5,863 bases of DNA from Planctomycetota bacterium (GCA_020425835.1 JAGQRC010000266.1:1-5863); one strand, 5' to 3'; shown: positions 1-5,863, counted from the stretch's first letter. Numbers and translations are program-made. The notes: generated by a model from the letters alone, not told the origin.

Positions 1-537
1 CTTGTAGAAGGTCATGGTCATCGTGTTGCCGTCTGCGCTCGGCTTCCCGACGATCTTGTTGTCGATCATGTCGCCGGACATCATGTCCGGGCTCTTGCCC
101 ATCATGACCATCGTGCCGTCCTTCTCGACCTTGCCCCGCTGGACCGAGAGGTAGGGCGAGCTGCTGTCGATCCAGATGCTGACCATCTCCTTGGCGATCG
201 TGTCGTAGCCCTCGATCGACATGCCCTTGAACGGCATGCCCATGAACTCGGAGACGAAGTCCTCCTGCACGAAGCGACCGTCCATGATCATCTTGCGGGT
301 GGCCGTCGCTTGGAACTCCTCGGCCGGCTCACCGGGGACCATCCACATGGTGCCCTTCACGTCGAACGTTCCGCACGACTTGACCATCTCCTTGTGACAC
401 TCGGTCAGCTGCATCCACTCCGGCATCGGAGGCATGCCCTCCATGCCTTGTCCCTCGGTCTGGACAGCGGTGGCTTGGCCGAGCGTGAAGGCGGCGACCA
501 GGCCGAGAGCGATGGCGAGAACTGCGGCGACTTTCAT
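1..537 (-). CDS. Secreted DUF1579-family protein, methionine-rich, 3' end outside the window
   Basis: The frame is open from an ATG at 537-535 to the left edge, giving 179 residues without the C-terminus. The start is well supported: AAGGAG (550-545) lies 7 bases upstream. Residues 1-24 form a signal peptide (Lys2, a hydrophobic Ala/Leu/Val core, cleavage likely after ATA24), so the product should be exported. Residues 41-179 have the DUF1579 pattern: W41, then C47-H48-K49 and C55-G-T-F-D-V (family: H-x-x-L...G-x-W), D86-G-R-F with a following acidic stretch, G100-M-P-F-K-G, E109-G-Y-D and W122-I-D-S. The family has no established biochemical function; it is probably a beta-barrel-like fold. 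It is unusual that 22 of 179 residues are Met, many in M-x-M, MM or M-x-x-M clusters, and that C47 and C55 could form a disulfide. The gene has its own promoter-like sequence and lies 211 bases from the GH9 gene, so it is probably transcribed separately. The family call is by motif recognition only. Confidence 0.85.
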   Translation of the reverse strand, partial: MKVAAVLAIALGLVAAFTLGQATAVQTEGQGMEGMPPMPEWMQLTECHKEMVKSCGTFDVKGTMWMVPGEPAEEFQATATRKMIMDGRFVQEDFVSEFMGMPFKGMSIEGYDTIAKEMVSIWIDSSSPYLSVQRGKVEKDGTMVMMGKSPDMMSGDMIDNKIVGKPSADGNTMTMTFYK

Positions 538-571
538 GAGGAATCTCCTTTCGGGAGAGTTGGGGGAGATT

Positions 572-599
572 CCTATACCCGGAATCCGTCGCGAAACAA
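572..599 (-). promoter_or_regulatory. Putative sigma-70-type promoter of the DUF1579 gene
   Basis: Read on the minus strand, a -35-like TTGTTT (599-594) is followed by a 16-base spacer and a -10-like TATAGG (577-572). This would start transcription near 565, leaving a leader of about 28 bases that contains the AAGGAG ribosome binding site at 550-545. The position fits an independent unit for the downstream gene. The match is good by eye, but GC-rich phyla often use divergent promoters, so this is an inference. Confidence 0.45.
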
Positions 600-671
600 G
601 GACGCGTCACGTGTCGGTCTCGATTGGTGGGAATCGTGTCGCGCGTTCCTCCACTTTCGCAACCCGTTGAG

Positions 672-700
672 AAGCTCATTGCGGCTGCGAGCCCGAGCTT
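672..700. terminator. Inverted repeat, possible transcription terminator after the GH9 gene
   Basis: AAGCTC (672-677) and GAGCTT (695-700) form a perfect six-base stem. Inside it GGCT (683-686) and AGCC (690-693) can form a second stem around a GCG loop. The structure lies about 50 bases past the GH9 stop codon. No T-tract follows on either strand, so it is not a classical intrinsic terminator. It could stabilise the 3' end of the message or be chance. Confidence 0.28.
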
Positions 701-727
701 CCGGCGGCCAGCGCACTCGGCGGAACT

Positions 728-745
728 CGACGGATCCACCCGTCG
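728..745. terminator. Small hairpin right after the GH9 stop codon
   Basis: CGACGG (728-733) and CCGTCG (740-745) pair perfectly around a six-base loop. The hairpin begins 3 bases past the GH9 stop codon on the minus strand. There is no T-run behind it. With the hairpin at 672-700 it may end the operon transcript, but short GC stems are common in such DNA. The rest of the 538-748 intergenic stretch shows nothing further apart from the promoter. Confidence 0.3.
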
Positions 746-748
746 TGC

Positions 749-2929
749 TCACGGACAGTTCGGGTAGCCCGAACAATCCAGACCATCGCCGGAGGGATCG
801 TCCCCACAGTCCGGGAACGGCGCTGGCGGTGCGACACTTCCGCCGACGAAGAGCCACGAGAGCACGGTGACCGCGTCGGACACGTCGTTCGCACCGTCAT
901 CGTTGGCGTCGCAAGCGTCCTCGCATCCCACTTCGCCGCCCGAGCCGCCGAAGAGATGCGCGAGGAGGTGCACTGCGTCGGCGACATTGGTCGATCCATC
1001 GCCATTGCAGTCCGAGCGGATGAACTCGAGGGGCGCCGAGGCCGCTGGCGGAACGTACGCGGCGAGGAGCCTGACGTACTTCGACTGCGCGCCGACCGCC
1101 GGCTCGGTGATCTCCCACGAGTTCTCCGGCCAACTGCTGTTCCAGTCCCGATACGACTTCTGGATCGGTTGGTCGAGCGGGGGGGCGAGCAACGGGCCGA
1201 CGTACGCGGGGTCCGGTTGATAGGTCGGGTTGGCGCCTCCGGAGAGGTAGCCGGGCGGCGGACCGTAGAGTGACAGGTCGGCGTCGTCCCAATCGGTGCC
1301 GTCGCCGAACCAGCCGTGGTAGATCTGACGGATGCTCTGGTCCGAGCCGAAGGCGTCCATGTGCGTCAAGTAGCAGTAGCCGGTCGGATTGACCCCGTGC
1401 AGGTAGTGGACGAAGCCGAGCGCCGCGTCGCGTTGCGTGGAGGCTTGGCTCGGATCGATCCCCAGCCGGACCATCGCCTCGACCATCGAGCCCTTGATCG
1501 ACTTCACCCAGTTGCTGCCCCAGGTGTAGTCGTAGTCGTAGAGATGAGCGCGATAGGCGTCCGTTCCGTTCGCGAACTCGCCGAGCATCGACGGTCCCCC
1601 GACCGCGATCGCGTAGTTGTTCCGGATCGCGTCGACGACCGCGGGTGTCGTACCGGGAATGGTCGTGTAGAGGAGCAACGCGCTCTGCGCGATCTCCTCC
1701 CACGACATCGCCCACACCCAGGTCATCAGGTGTGCGTCCGAATAGTGGAGGTCGAACCAATCGCGGTAGACCGGATCACCGGTACGCCGGAACAGGTGCG
1801 CCGCCGCGCGGAGACGGGACATCTCTTGGTCGTACGGGGAGAGCTCGTTGGTCGCGCTCGTGAAGCCGGAGTTGTCATAGCTCGACGGGATCGCGCTCGG
1901 GTTCGTCTCGAGCCACGCCCAAGCGGAGAGGGCGGCGGACTCGAGCGTGTTGGCGAAGGCCGACCCTTCCGACGTTCCGAGCGATCCGAACACGAAAGCC
2001 CCGTGGGCGAACGCCGCACACGCGCTCGCGGTCGCGGAAGCGGTGACCGGCGCGTAGTAGCGCGCCGCGGTGTCCGCGCTCGGCGGACTCGCGCTCTGCC
2101 ACGCATCGACCGACACCTTGTGGAGCACCCCCCCGTCCGGGCGCTGCATGCGGAGCAACCACTCGAGCTCCCAGCGGACCTCGTCGAGCAGATCGGGGAT
2201 GCCGTTACCGGACTCCGGGATTCCGGTGGCGTCGCCGAAGGCGGCTGGCGAGATTTCCAACGCGTCGAGGAGCGGGTGCACCGCCTCCACCGCGTAGTTG
2301 ACGTACTTGTTGTAGTCCCCGGCGTCGTGCCACCCACCCCAGAGGTCGAGCGCAGTCGACGGATCGGGGTCGGTGACCGACCGACAGTCGTGGTCCTGGT
2401 TCGCCCCCGCGTGACAGACGGGGTCCGACCACTCGGCTCCTGCGAACGGTGCGGCCTTCGCTGTCCCGCAGCGCTGGTAGTAGAACATCCGGACCGCCTG
2501 CTCGAGCGCATCGCGGTAGACATCGTCCGCGATGCGGAACGACTCCGAAGCCGCTCCGGAAGCGACGTCGACGATCGTGAAGTCACCGGTCTCGCTCACG
2601 CTCGTGAAGTCGAACCACCAGACCCGATCTCCCGACTGGTCGTGCACCTGCCCGCCATTCCAAGCGACCGCGGTGCCGGACAGCGCGACGCTTCCGTCGT
2701 TGCGTCGCAGCTCGATCGCTCCAGGGACGAACGGGAGCGGAGCGTCGTATCCCAGGACCGGTGATCGCAGGATCGCGATCTTCGTGTCGCCGGGCCGATA
2801 ACCGAACTGGTCGACGCGAATCCTCGTGTCGGCGGTCACGAGCTGGGCGATGCCGAGGCCGAGGAGCAACGCGACGAGGAAGAGCAAGGGTCTGGGCCGG
2901 CCACCGTGGGCCGGTTCGAGTGTCGCCAT
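749..2929 (-). CDS. Secreted glycoside hydrolase family 9 enzyme (endoglucanase-like) with CelD_N and C-terminal dockerin-like module
   Basis: The product has 726 residues and should act outside the cytoplasm, hydrolysing beta-1,4-glucan (cellulose or related chains) by the inverting GH9 mechanism. Residues 1-33 are a signal peptide with cleavage likely after VTA33. Residues 35-133 fit the Ig-like CelD_N domain (opens RIRVDQFGYRPGD). Residues 138-625 are the (alpha/alpha)6 GH9 domain. GGWHDAGDYNKYV (198-210) carries the paired Asp D202/D205, the expected nucleophilic-water base. GNGIPDLLDE (241-250), GGVLHKVS (266-273) and GVNPTGY (512-518) are family landmarks. The C-terminal SWEITE (604-609) supplies the likely acid E606. 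The canonical H-x-R of GH9 signature 1 is not present; the region reads IYHGWF (536-541). Two EF-hand loops (D640-D651 and D674-D685) and a Cys tail follow. The ATG at 2929 is supported by AGGGA 7 bases upstream. The gene lies 45 bases behind the FG-GAP gene, probably in the same operon. Exact substrate (endo, exo, mixed-linkage glucan) cannot be read from sequence. Confidence 0.93.
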   Translation of the reverse strand: MATLEPAHGGRPRPLLFLVALLLGLGIAQLVTADTRIRVDQFGYRPGDTKIAILRSPVLGYDAPLPFVPGAIELRRNDGSVALSGTAVAWNGGQVHDQSGDRVWWFDFTSVSETGDFTIVDVASGAASESFRIADDVYRDALEQAVRMFYYQRCGTAKAAPFAGAEWSDPVCHAGANQDHDCRSVTDPDPSTALDLWGGWHDAGDYNKYVNYAVEAVHPLLDALEISPAAFGDATGIPESGNGIPDLLDEVRWELEWLLRMQRPDGGVLHKVSVDAWQSASPPSADTAARYYAPVTASATASACAAFAHGAFVFGSLGTSEGSAFANTLESAALSAWAWLETNPSAIPSSYDNSGFTSATNELSPYDQEMSRLRAAAHLFRRTGDPVYRDWFDLHYSDAHLMTWVWAMSWEEIAQSALLLYTTIPGTTPAVVDAIRNNYAIAVGGPSMLGEFANGTDAYRAHLYDYDYTWGSNWVKSIKGSMVEAMVRLGIDPSQASTQRDAALGFVHYLHGVNPTGYCYLTHMDAFGSDQSIRQIYHGWFGDGTDWDDADLSLYGPPPGYLSGGANPTYQPDPAYVGPLLAPPLDQPIQKSYRDWNSSWPENSWEITEPAVGAQSKYVRLLAAYVPPAASAPLEFIRSDCNGDGSTNVADAVHLLAHLFGGSGGEVGCEDACDANDDGANDVSDAVTVLSWLFVGGSVAPPAPFPDCGDDPSGDGLDCSGYPNCP
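752..1024 (-). other. Dockerin-like tandem EF-hand and Cys tail of the GH9 enzyme
   Basis: This covers residues 636-726. The first loop is DCNGDGSTNVAD (640-651) and the second DANDDGANDVSD (674-685), both with the D-x-N-x-D-G calcium-ligand pattern. Each is followed by a hydrophobic helix containing LL or VL and W/HLF, as in dockerin duplicates. A PPAPFP spacer leads to C708-x10-C719-x5-C725-Pro at the terminus. C669 and C673 lie between the loops, and C641 sits in loop 1. Typical cellulosomal dockerins bind cohesins; whether this variant does is unknown. Confidence 0.8.
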
Positions 2930-2974
2930 GAATCGTTCCCTACGCTGCTGGAGTGGTGGAGATTGACGGCGGCA

Positions 2975-5383
2975 TCACGGACAAGCCGCGTGCACGGTGC
3001 AACCGAGCGTGTCCGGAGTCGGGTCCGAGCCGCAATCGGGGAACGGTGGAGGTGGAGGTGGAGCGGACACGAAGATCGTGGAGAGAAGAGTGATCGGATC
3101 GGAGATGTCGACGCCTCCGTCGTCGTTGACGTCCGCCGCGTCTCGGCACGTTGTGTCGGAAGATCCTGGAGTGAACAGGCGAGTGAGGATCGAGATCGCG
3201 TCCGCGATGTCGACGGCGCCGTCCTGGTTGTCGTCGCCGCGGATCCACTCGGTCGGAGGGATGAGTCCCGGGATCACCACGAACGAGCGGACGGCCGACA
3301 AGGTACGGCCGACGACGAAGAGGTCGGGAGTGCCGTCCCCGGTCAGATCGGCCACGTGAACGTCGACCGGAGACTCGACCGTCGGCGTGCCGATGGGATC
3401 GTGGAAGCCGCCTGTTCCATCGTTGCGATGGATCGAAGCCACGCGCGCGCCGCTGTGGAGCGCCACGATGTCGGCCAGTCCGTCGCCGTCGAGGTCAGCG
3501 ACACGGGTCTGCATCGGCGCCGGCCAACTGTCGATCCAGGTCGTCTCGAAACCGACCACTCCGGTTGCCCGCACGACGGCCAGCGCGAGTGGATCGGAGG
3601 TCGACGCGACGATGTCGTCGATGCCATCGCTGTCGAGGTCCCCCGTCGACAGGTGATGAGAGGCAAGGGTCACCGGGGCGATCGGGGAGGCGAAGGTCCC
3701 GTCCCCGTATCCGTAGTGCACGAAGGTGCCGAGATCACCCGCCACTGCGACATCGATCGTGCCATCGCCGTTGAAGTCGCTCGCCGCGACGTCGACGGGA
3801 TGCGGCGTCGTCGACCAGCGCTGGTCCGGACCGAGTGCGATCGCGCCGCCGATCGGGGGAAGGCCGAGCCGGACCGAGAAGTCCGCGCTCACCTCGTTCG
3901 CCGTGATCACGTCGAGGCGGCCATCCGCGTCGACGTCGGCGATGGCGATCGCGACGGGTGATGTTCCGACTCCGAGAAGCTCCTCCGGCCCGAACGAGCC
4001 GACACCATCGCCCGGTCGGACGGCGATCTCGTGGGTCGCCGCCGAGCTCACGACGAGATCGAGCGCCCCGTCCTGATCGAGGTCGGCCAGTTCGAGATCG
4101 TTCGCGCTCGACGACACCGGGAGGGCTGCGGAGAGGATGTAGTCGACTCCGGAAGAGGCGTAGACCTGGACCTCATCGCCGAAGCTGGTCACGGCCACGA
4201 GGTCGAGGTCGCCGTCGAGGTCGACGTCCCCGAGCGCGCTCGCCTCGAAGTACTGCTCCCCGTCGTAGAAGGTCCCTTGGGTGATGCTCCCCGAACCGTC
4301 GCCGAGGAAGAGCGTCGTGTACCCGTCGTGCCGACCGATGATGTCGGCCGATCCATCGAGATTCAGGTCGGCGACGGAGAGGTTGCCCGCGCGGCCGATG
4401 ACCTCGGTGAGGAAAGTGAAGTTGCCGGCCCCGTCCCCGAGGGAGATCGAGACGGGACCGAGGTAGGTCGAGATGATGTCGACGACGCCATCGCCATCGA
4501 AATCGGCGGCGACGAGCTCTCGGGCGAACGGCAGGCTCAGCGGGAGCGGGGCGGAGAACGCGCCGATTCCGTCACCGAAGTAGATCGCCGAGCTGGTGGG
4601 GCTGGTGTGCGTCGTCACGATGTCGAGCGCCCCGTCGCCGTCGAAGTCCGCGATCACGGCGTCCGACGGATTGGGCGACAGGGAGAGGACCTGCCCTGTG
4701 AACTGTCCGGCCCCGATCGACAGCGACACGTGGAGCTCGCCCGACGAACCCGAGGTGACCAGATCGTCGAGGCCGTCGCCGTCGAGGTCGTCGATCTCCA
4801 ACACGGAGACGCTCACGTCCTCCGAGGTGTAGACGCCCGATTGGAACGTGCCGTCACCGTTACCGAGGTGGACGACCCAGCCCGATCCGACGTATGGAAT
4901 CGTGTAGATCAGATCCGGGTCACCGTTGCCGTCGAAGTCGCCCGAGCGCGCGGCTCCCATGCTGTCGGCGAAGCCGTCGACGGTCGATTGCAGGACGAAT
5001 GTGCCGATCCCCGTCGCGAGATAGAGGCGGACCCGGAGGGCAGCGACATCGGTGAGGAGGAGATCCGGCAGCCCGTTGCCATCGAAGTCGTCCACCGCGA
5101 GTGCATCGGCGGCCTCGACGTTCACGGCCACGGGGGCCTCGAACGTCGCGTCTCCGTTGCCCCACCAGATCTCGACGGTGTTCGTCGCGTAGTCGTTGAT
5201 CACCAGGTCCGGGATCCCGTCGAGATCCATGTCCCGAGCGGTCGGCCGCGAGAAGCCGGTGGCTTGTCGGAGGACCGGACTGGGAAAGGGGAGTTGCGCA
5301 TCGGCGATCGAAGTCGCCAGGACGACGAGGAGTCCGAACCACTTCCAGCTCGCGCGATTCGCGCGTCGATGGGTCACGGGCAT
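2975..5383 (-). CDS. Secreted FG-GAP/VCBS-repeat double beta-propeller protein with C-terminal dockerin-like module
   Basis: The product has 802 residues. The ATG at 5383 is chosen because GGGAG lies 6 bases upstream and because it gives a proper signal peptide: basic residues HRR and R in 5-10, a hydrophobic core FGLLVVLATS, and cleavage likely after ADA29. An in-frame ATG at 5398 has no good ribosome binding site. The frame stays open further upstream, but that part overlaps the preceding gene. Residues 51-704 hold 14 copies of an FG-GAP-like unit, D-x-D-x-D-G-x-x-D followed by a beta hairpin and often G-D-G-x-G-x-F, as in integrin-type propellers where the acidic loop binds calcium. Residues 712-774 are two EF-hand loops, then a poly-Pro spacer and Cys tail. 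No catalytic domain is visible, so a binding or scaffold role on the cell surface or outside is inferred. The start overlaps the stop of the preceding gene by 10 bases, which suggests translational coupling; the GH9 gene follows after 45 bases. Confidence 0.9.
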   Translation of the reverse strand: MPVTHRRANRASWKWFGLLVVLATSIADAQLPFPSPVLRQATGFSRPTARDMDLDGIPDLVINDYATNTVEIWWGNGDATFEAPVAVNVEAADALAVDDFDGNGLPDLLLTDVAALRVRLYLATGIGTFVLQSTVDGFADSMGAARSGDFDGNGDPDLIYTIPYVGSGWVVHLGNGDGTFQSGVYTSEDVSVSVLEIDDLDGDGLDDLVTSGSSGELHVSLSIGAGQFTGQVLSLSPNPSDAVIADFDGDGALDIVTTHTSPTSSAIYFGDGIGAFSAPLPLSLPFARELVAADFDGDGVVDIISTYLGPVSISLGDGAGNFTFLTEVIGRAGNLSVADLNLDGSADIIGRHDGYTTLFLGDGSGSITQGTFYDGEQYFEASALGDVDLDGDLDLVAVTSFGDEVQVYASSGVDYILSAALPVSSSANDLELADLDQDGALDLVVSSAATHEIAVRPGDGVGSFGPEELLGVGTSPVAIAIADVDADGRLDVITANEVSADFSVRLGLPPIGGAIALGPDQRWSTTPHPVDVAASDFNGDGTIDVAVAGDLGTFVHYGYGDGTFASPIAPVTLASHHLSTGDLDSDGIDDIVASTSDPLALAVVRATGVVGFETTWIDSWPAPMQTRVADLDGDGLADIVALHSGARVASIHRNDGTGGFHDPIGTPTVESPVDVHVADLTGDGTPDLFVVGRTLSAVRSFVVIPGLIPPTEWIRGDDNQDGAVDIADAISILTRLFTPGSSDTTCRDAADVNDDGGVDISDPITLLSTIFVSAPPPPPPFPDCGSDPTPDTLGCTVHAACP
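2978..3250 (-). other. Dockerin-like tandem EF-hand and Cys tail of the FG-GAP protein
   Basis: This covers residues 712-802. Loop 1 is DDNQDGAVDIAD (717-728) and loop 2 is DVNDDGGVDISD (751-762), both with full calcium-ligand patterns. C746 lies between them. A six-proline spacer (775-780) leads to C784-x10-C795-x5-C801-Pro, the same spacing as in the GH9 protein. Pro763 follows loop 2, where Ala stands in the other two copies. Confidence 0.82.
3272..5233 (-). repeat. Array of 14 FG-GAP/VCBS-type protein repeats
   Basis: The acidic loops begin at residues 51, 99, 149, 199, 247, 294, 339, 386, 434, 483, 536, 582, 630 and 679 of the 802-residue protein, a period of 45-53 residues (about 48). 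The DNA of the loops is also repetitive: variants of a short stretch such as GCCGTCGAAGTC or GCCATCGAAATC recur on the plus strand (for example near 4930, 4640, 4495 and 3770). The last unit (679 on) has Thr instead of Asp at the third loop position. Units 8, 10 and 14 lack the G-D-G-x-G-x-F half, so they may be edge or variant blades. Confidence 0.88.
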
Positions 5384-5863
5384 GATGTGCTCCCGCATCC
5401 GAGGTCCGCCACCGCGGGTCCGCAGACCGGGAACGGCGGGGGCGGGGGCAGGCCGGCCGAGAAGGAATAGGCAAGAAGCGTGATCGCGTCGGACAGGTCG
5501 ACCGCACCGTCGTCGTTCGCATCGTCCGCGTCCGCACAGGATCCGGGCGGAGCACCGGAGAAGAGCCGACCGAGGAGCGTCACGGCATCCGAGAGATCGA
5601 TCTGGAGGTCGTCGTTGCTGTCGCCGCGGAGGAAGGTCGGTTGGGGAACGCTCACCGTCAGCGAGCCGGCGAACCCGCAAGCGAACAGCGACGTCCCGTT
5701 CACCACCACGATGTTGGCCACTGGAGGCGCGCCGAGCGCGTCGGTCCAGATCAGTGGCGTCGAGTCGCCGATCGCTCCGCCGACGTGCTCGTACTCGATG
5801 GCGACGACCGCTTCCGGTTGCGGGAACTCCAGGGTCTCCCCCAGGAAGGAGTAGACCACCCCC
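5374..5863 (-). CDS. C-terminal part of an exported protein with beta-rich domain and dockerin-like module; 5' end outside the window
   Basis: The frame is open at the right edge and stops at the TGA at 5376-5374. A GTG at 5859-5857 is in frame but is probably an internal Val, because the frame continues upstream and there is no room in the window to see a start. Counting from that Val as 1, residues 5-72 alternate hydrophobic and polar residues (VVAIEYEHV, PPVANIVVVNGTS, GSLTVSV) like the end of a beta sandwich. This resembles the last strands of cohesin-like or other beta-sandwich domains, but no family can be named. Residues 76-134 are two EF-hand loops and helices; then a five-proline spacer and Cys tail. 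Since the following gene starts inside its last codons, the two are almost certainly co-transcribed. Confidence 0.85.
   Translation of the reverse strand, partial: GVVYSFLGETLEFPQPEAVVAIEYEHVGGAIGDSTPLIWTDALGAPPVANIVVVNGTSLFACGFAGSLTVSVPQPTFLRGDSNDDLQIDLSDAVTLLGRLFSGAPPGSCADADDANDDGAVDLSDAITLLAYSFSAGLPPPPPFPVCGPAVADLGCGSTSCP
5377..5634 (-). other. Dockerin-like tandem EF-hand and Cys tail of the right-edge protein
   Basis: Counting from the Val codon at 5859-5857, loop 1 is DSNDDLQIDLSD (80-91) and loop 2 is DANDDGAVDLSD (113-124). Loop 1 has Leu where the invariant loop Gly is expected, so its calcium binding may be weak or altered. C108 lies between the loops. The tail is C146-x8-C155-x4-C160-Pro, slightly shorter than in the other two proteins. 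Confidence 0.78.
5390..5394 (-). promoter_or_regulatory. Ribosome binding site that fixes the FG-GAP gene start
   Basis: GGGAG on the minus strand sits 6 bases before the ATG at 5383-5381. It lies inside the 3' end of the preceding reading frame, so ribosomes finishing that gene end at 5374 almost on top of the new start. The alternative ATG at 5398-5396 has only a weak GGA upstream. Confidence 0.6.

Noticed and set aside
310..870. Plus-strand frame opposite the DUF1579 gene and the intergenic region
   Set aside because: The DUF1579 motifs, signal peptide and AAGGAG site on the minus strand explain the region. The plus frame is low-complexity Arg/His/Ser-rich.
1316..2764. A 482-codon plus-strand open frame opposite the GH9 gene
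   Set aside because: Arg/Val/Glu/Asp-rich shadow typical of GC-rich coding DNA. The minus strand here holds conserved GH9 motifs.
2930..2974. Possible promoter or terminator between the FG-GAP and GH9 genes
   Set aside because: The 45 bases hold the GH9 ribosome binding site but no clear hairpin or promoter boxes, so co-transcription is the simpler reading.
2906..3961. A 351-codon plus-strand open frame across the GH9/FG-GAP junction
   Set aside because: It spans two real genes on the opposite strand, has shadow-like composition and no recognisable domain.
4031..5470. A 479-codon plus-strand open frame with periodic V-A-V-E-V motifs
   Set aside because: It is the antisense image of the FG-GAP repeats: the repeated Asp/Gly codons read backwards give Val/Glu/Ile. 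It has no ribosome binding site, signal or domain, and the opposite strand carries a clear protein family.
5384..5680. Upstream extension of the FG-GAP frame by about 99 codons
   Set aside because: This part overlaps the dockerin-like module of the preceding gene in another frame, is Arg-rich with no domain, and would bury the clear signal peptide that begins at 5383.

Overview
The window is GC-rich bacterial DNA, and every gene I can support is on the minus strand, so transcription runs from the right edge to the left. Four exported proteins are encoded. Three consecutive ones end in the same kind of C-terminal module: two EF-hand (dockerin-like) loops, a proline-rich spacer and a short Cys-containing tail ending in Cys-Pro. 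Together with a DUF1579 protein, high GC and a large FG-GAP protein, this suggests a Planctomycetota-type environmental genome. Myxococcota or a related uncultured phylum cannot be excluded from sequence alone.

Layout in order of transcription. (1) 5863-5374: the 3' end of a gene whose start is outside the window; it holds the end of a beta-rich domain and the dockerin-like module. (2) 5383-2975: an 802-residue secreted protein with 14 FG-GAP/VCBS-type calcium-binding repeats, enough for two seven-bladed propellers, plus the module. Its start overlaps the stop of gene 1 by 10 bases. (3) 2929-749: a 726-residue secreted glycoside hydrolase family 9 enzyme (signal peptide, CelD_N Ig-like domain, GH9 catalytic domain, the module), 45 bases after gene 2. 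(4) 748-538: an intergenic region with two possible terminator hairpins and a plausible sigma-70-type promoter. (5) 537-1: a methionine-rich, secreted DUF1579-family protein cut by the left edge.

Genes 1-3 look like one operon of secreted, calcium-dependent proteins acting on or near plant or algal polysaccharide. The GH9 enzyme would hydrolyse beta-1,4-glucan. The propeller protein would bind ligands or partners. The shared C-terminal module would handle attachment, export or assembly. The DUF1579 gene has its own promoter and ribosome binding site and is probably a separate unit. I saw no RNA gene, CRISPR array, insertion sequence or plus-strand gene. The long plus-strand reading frames are antisense shadows of the repeat-rich genes.
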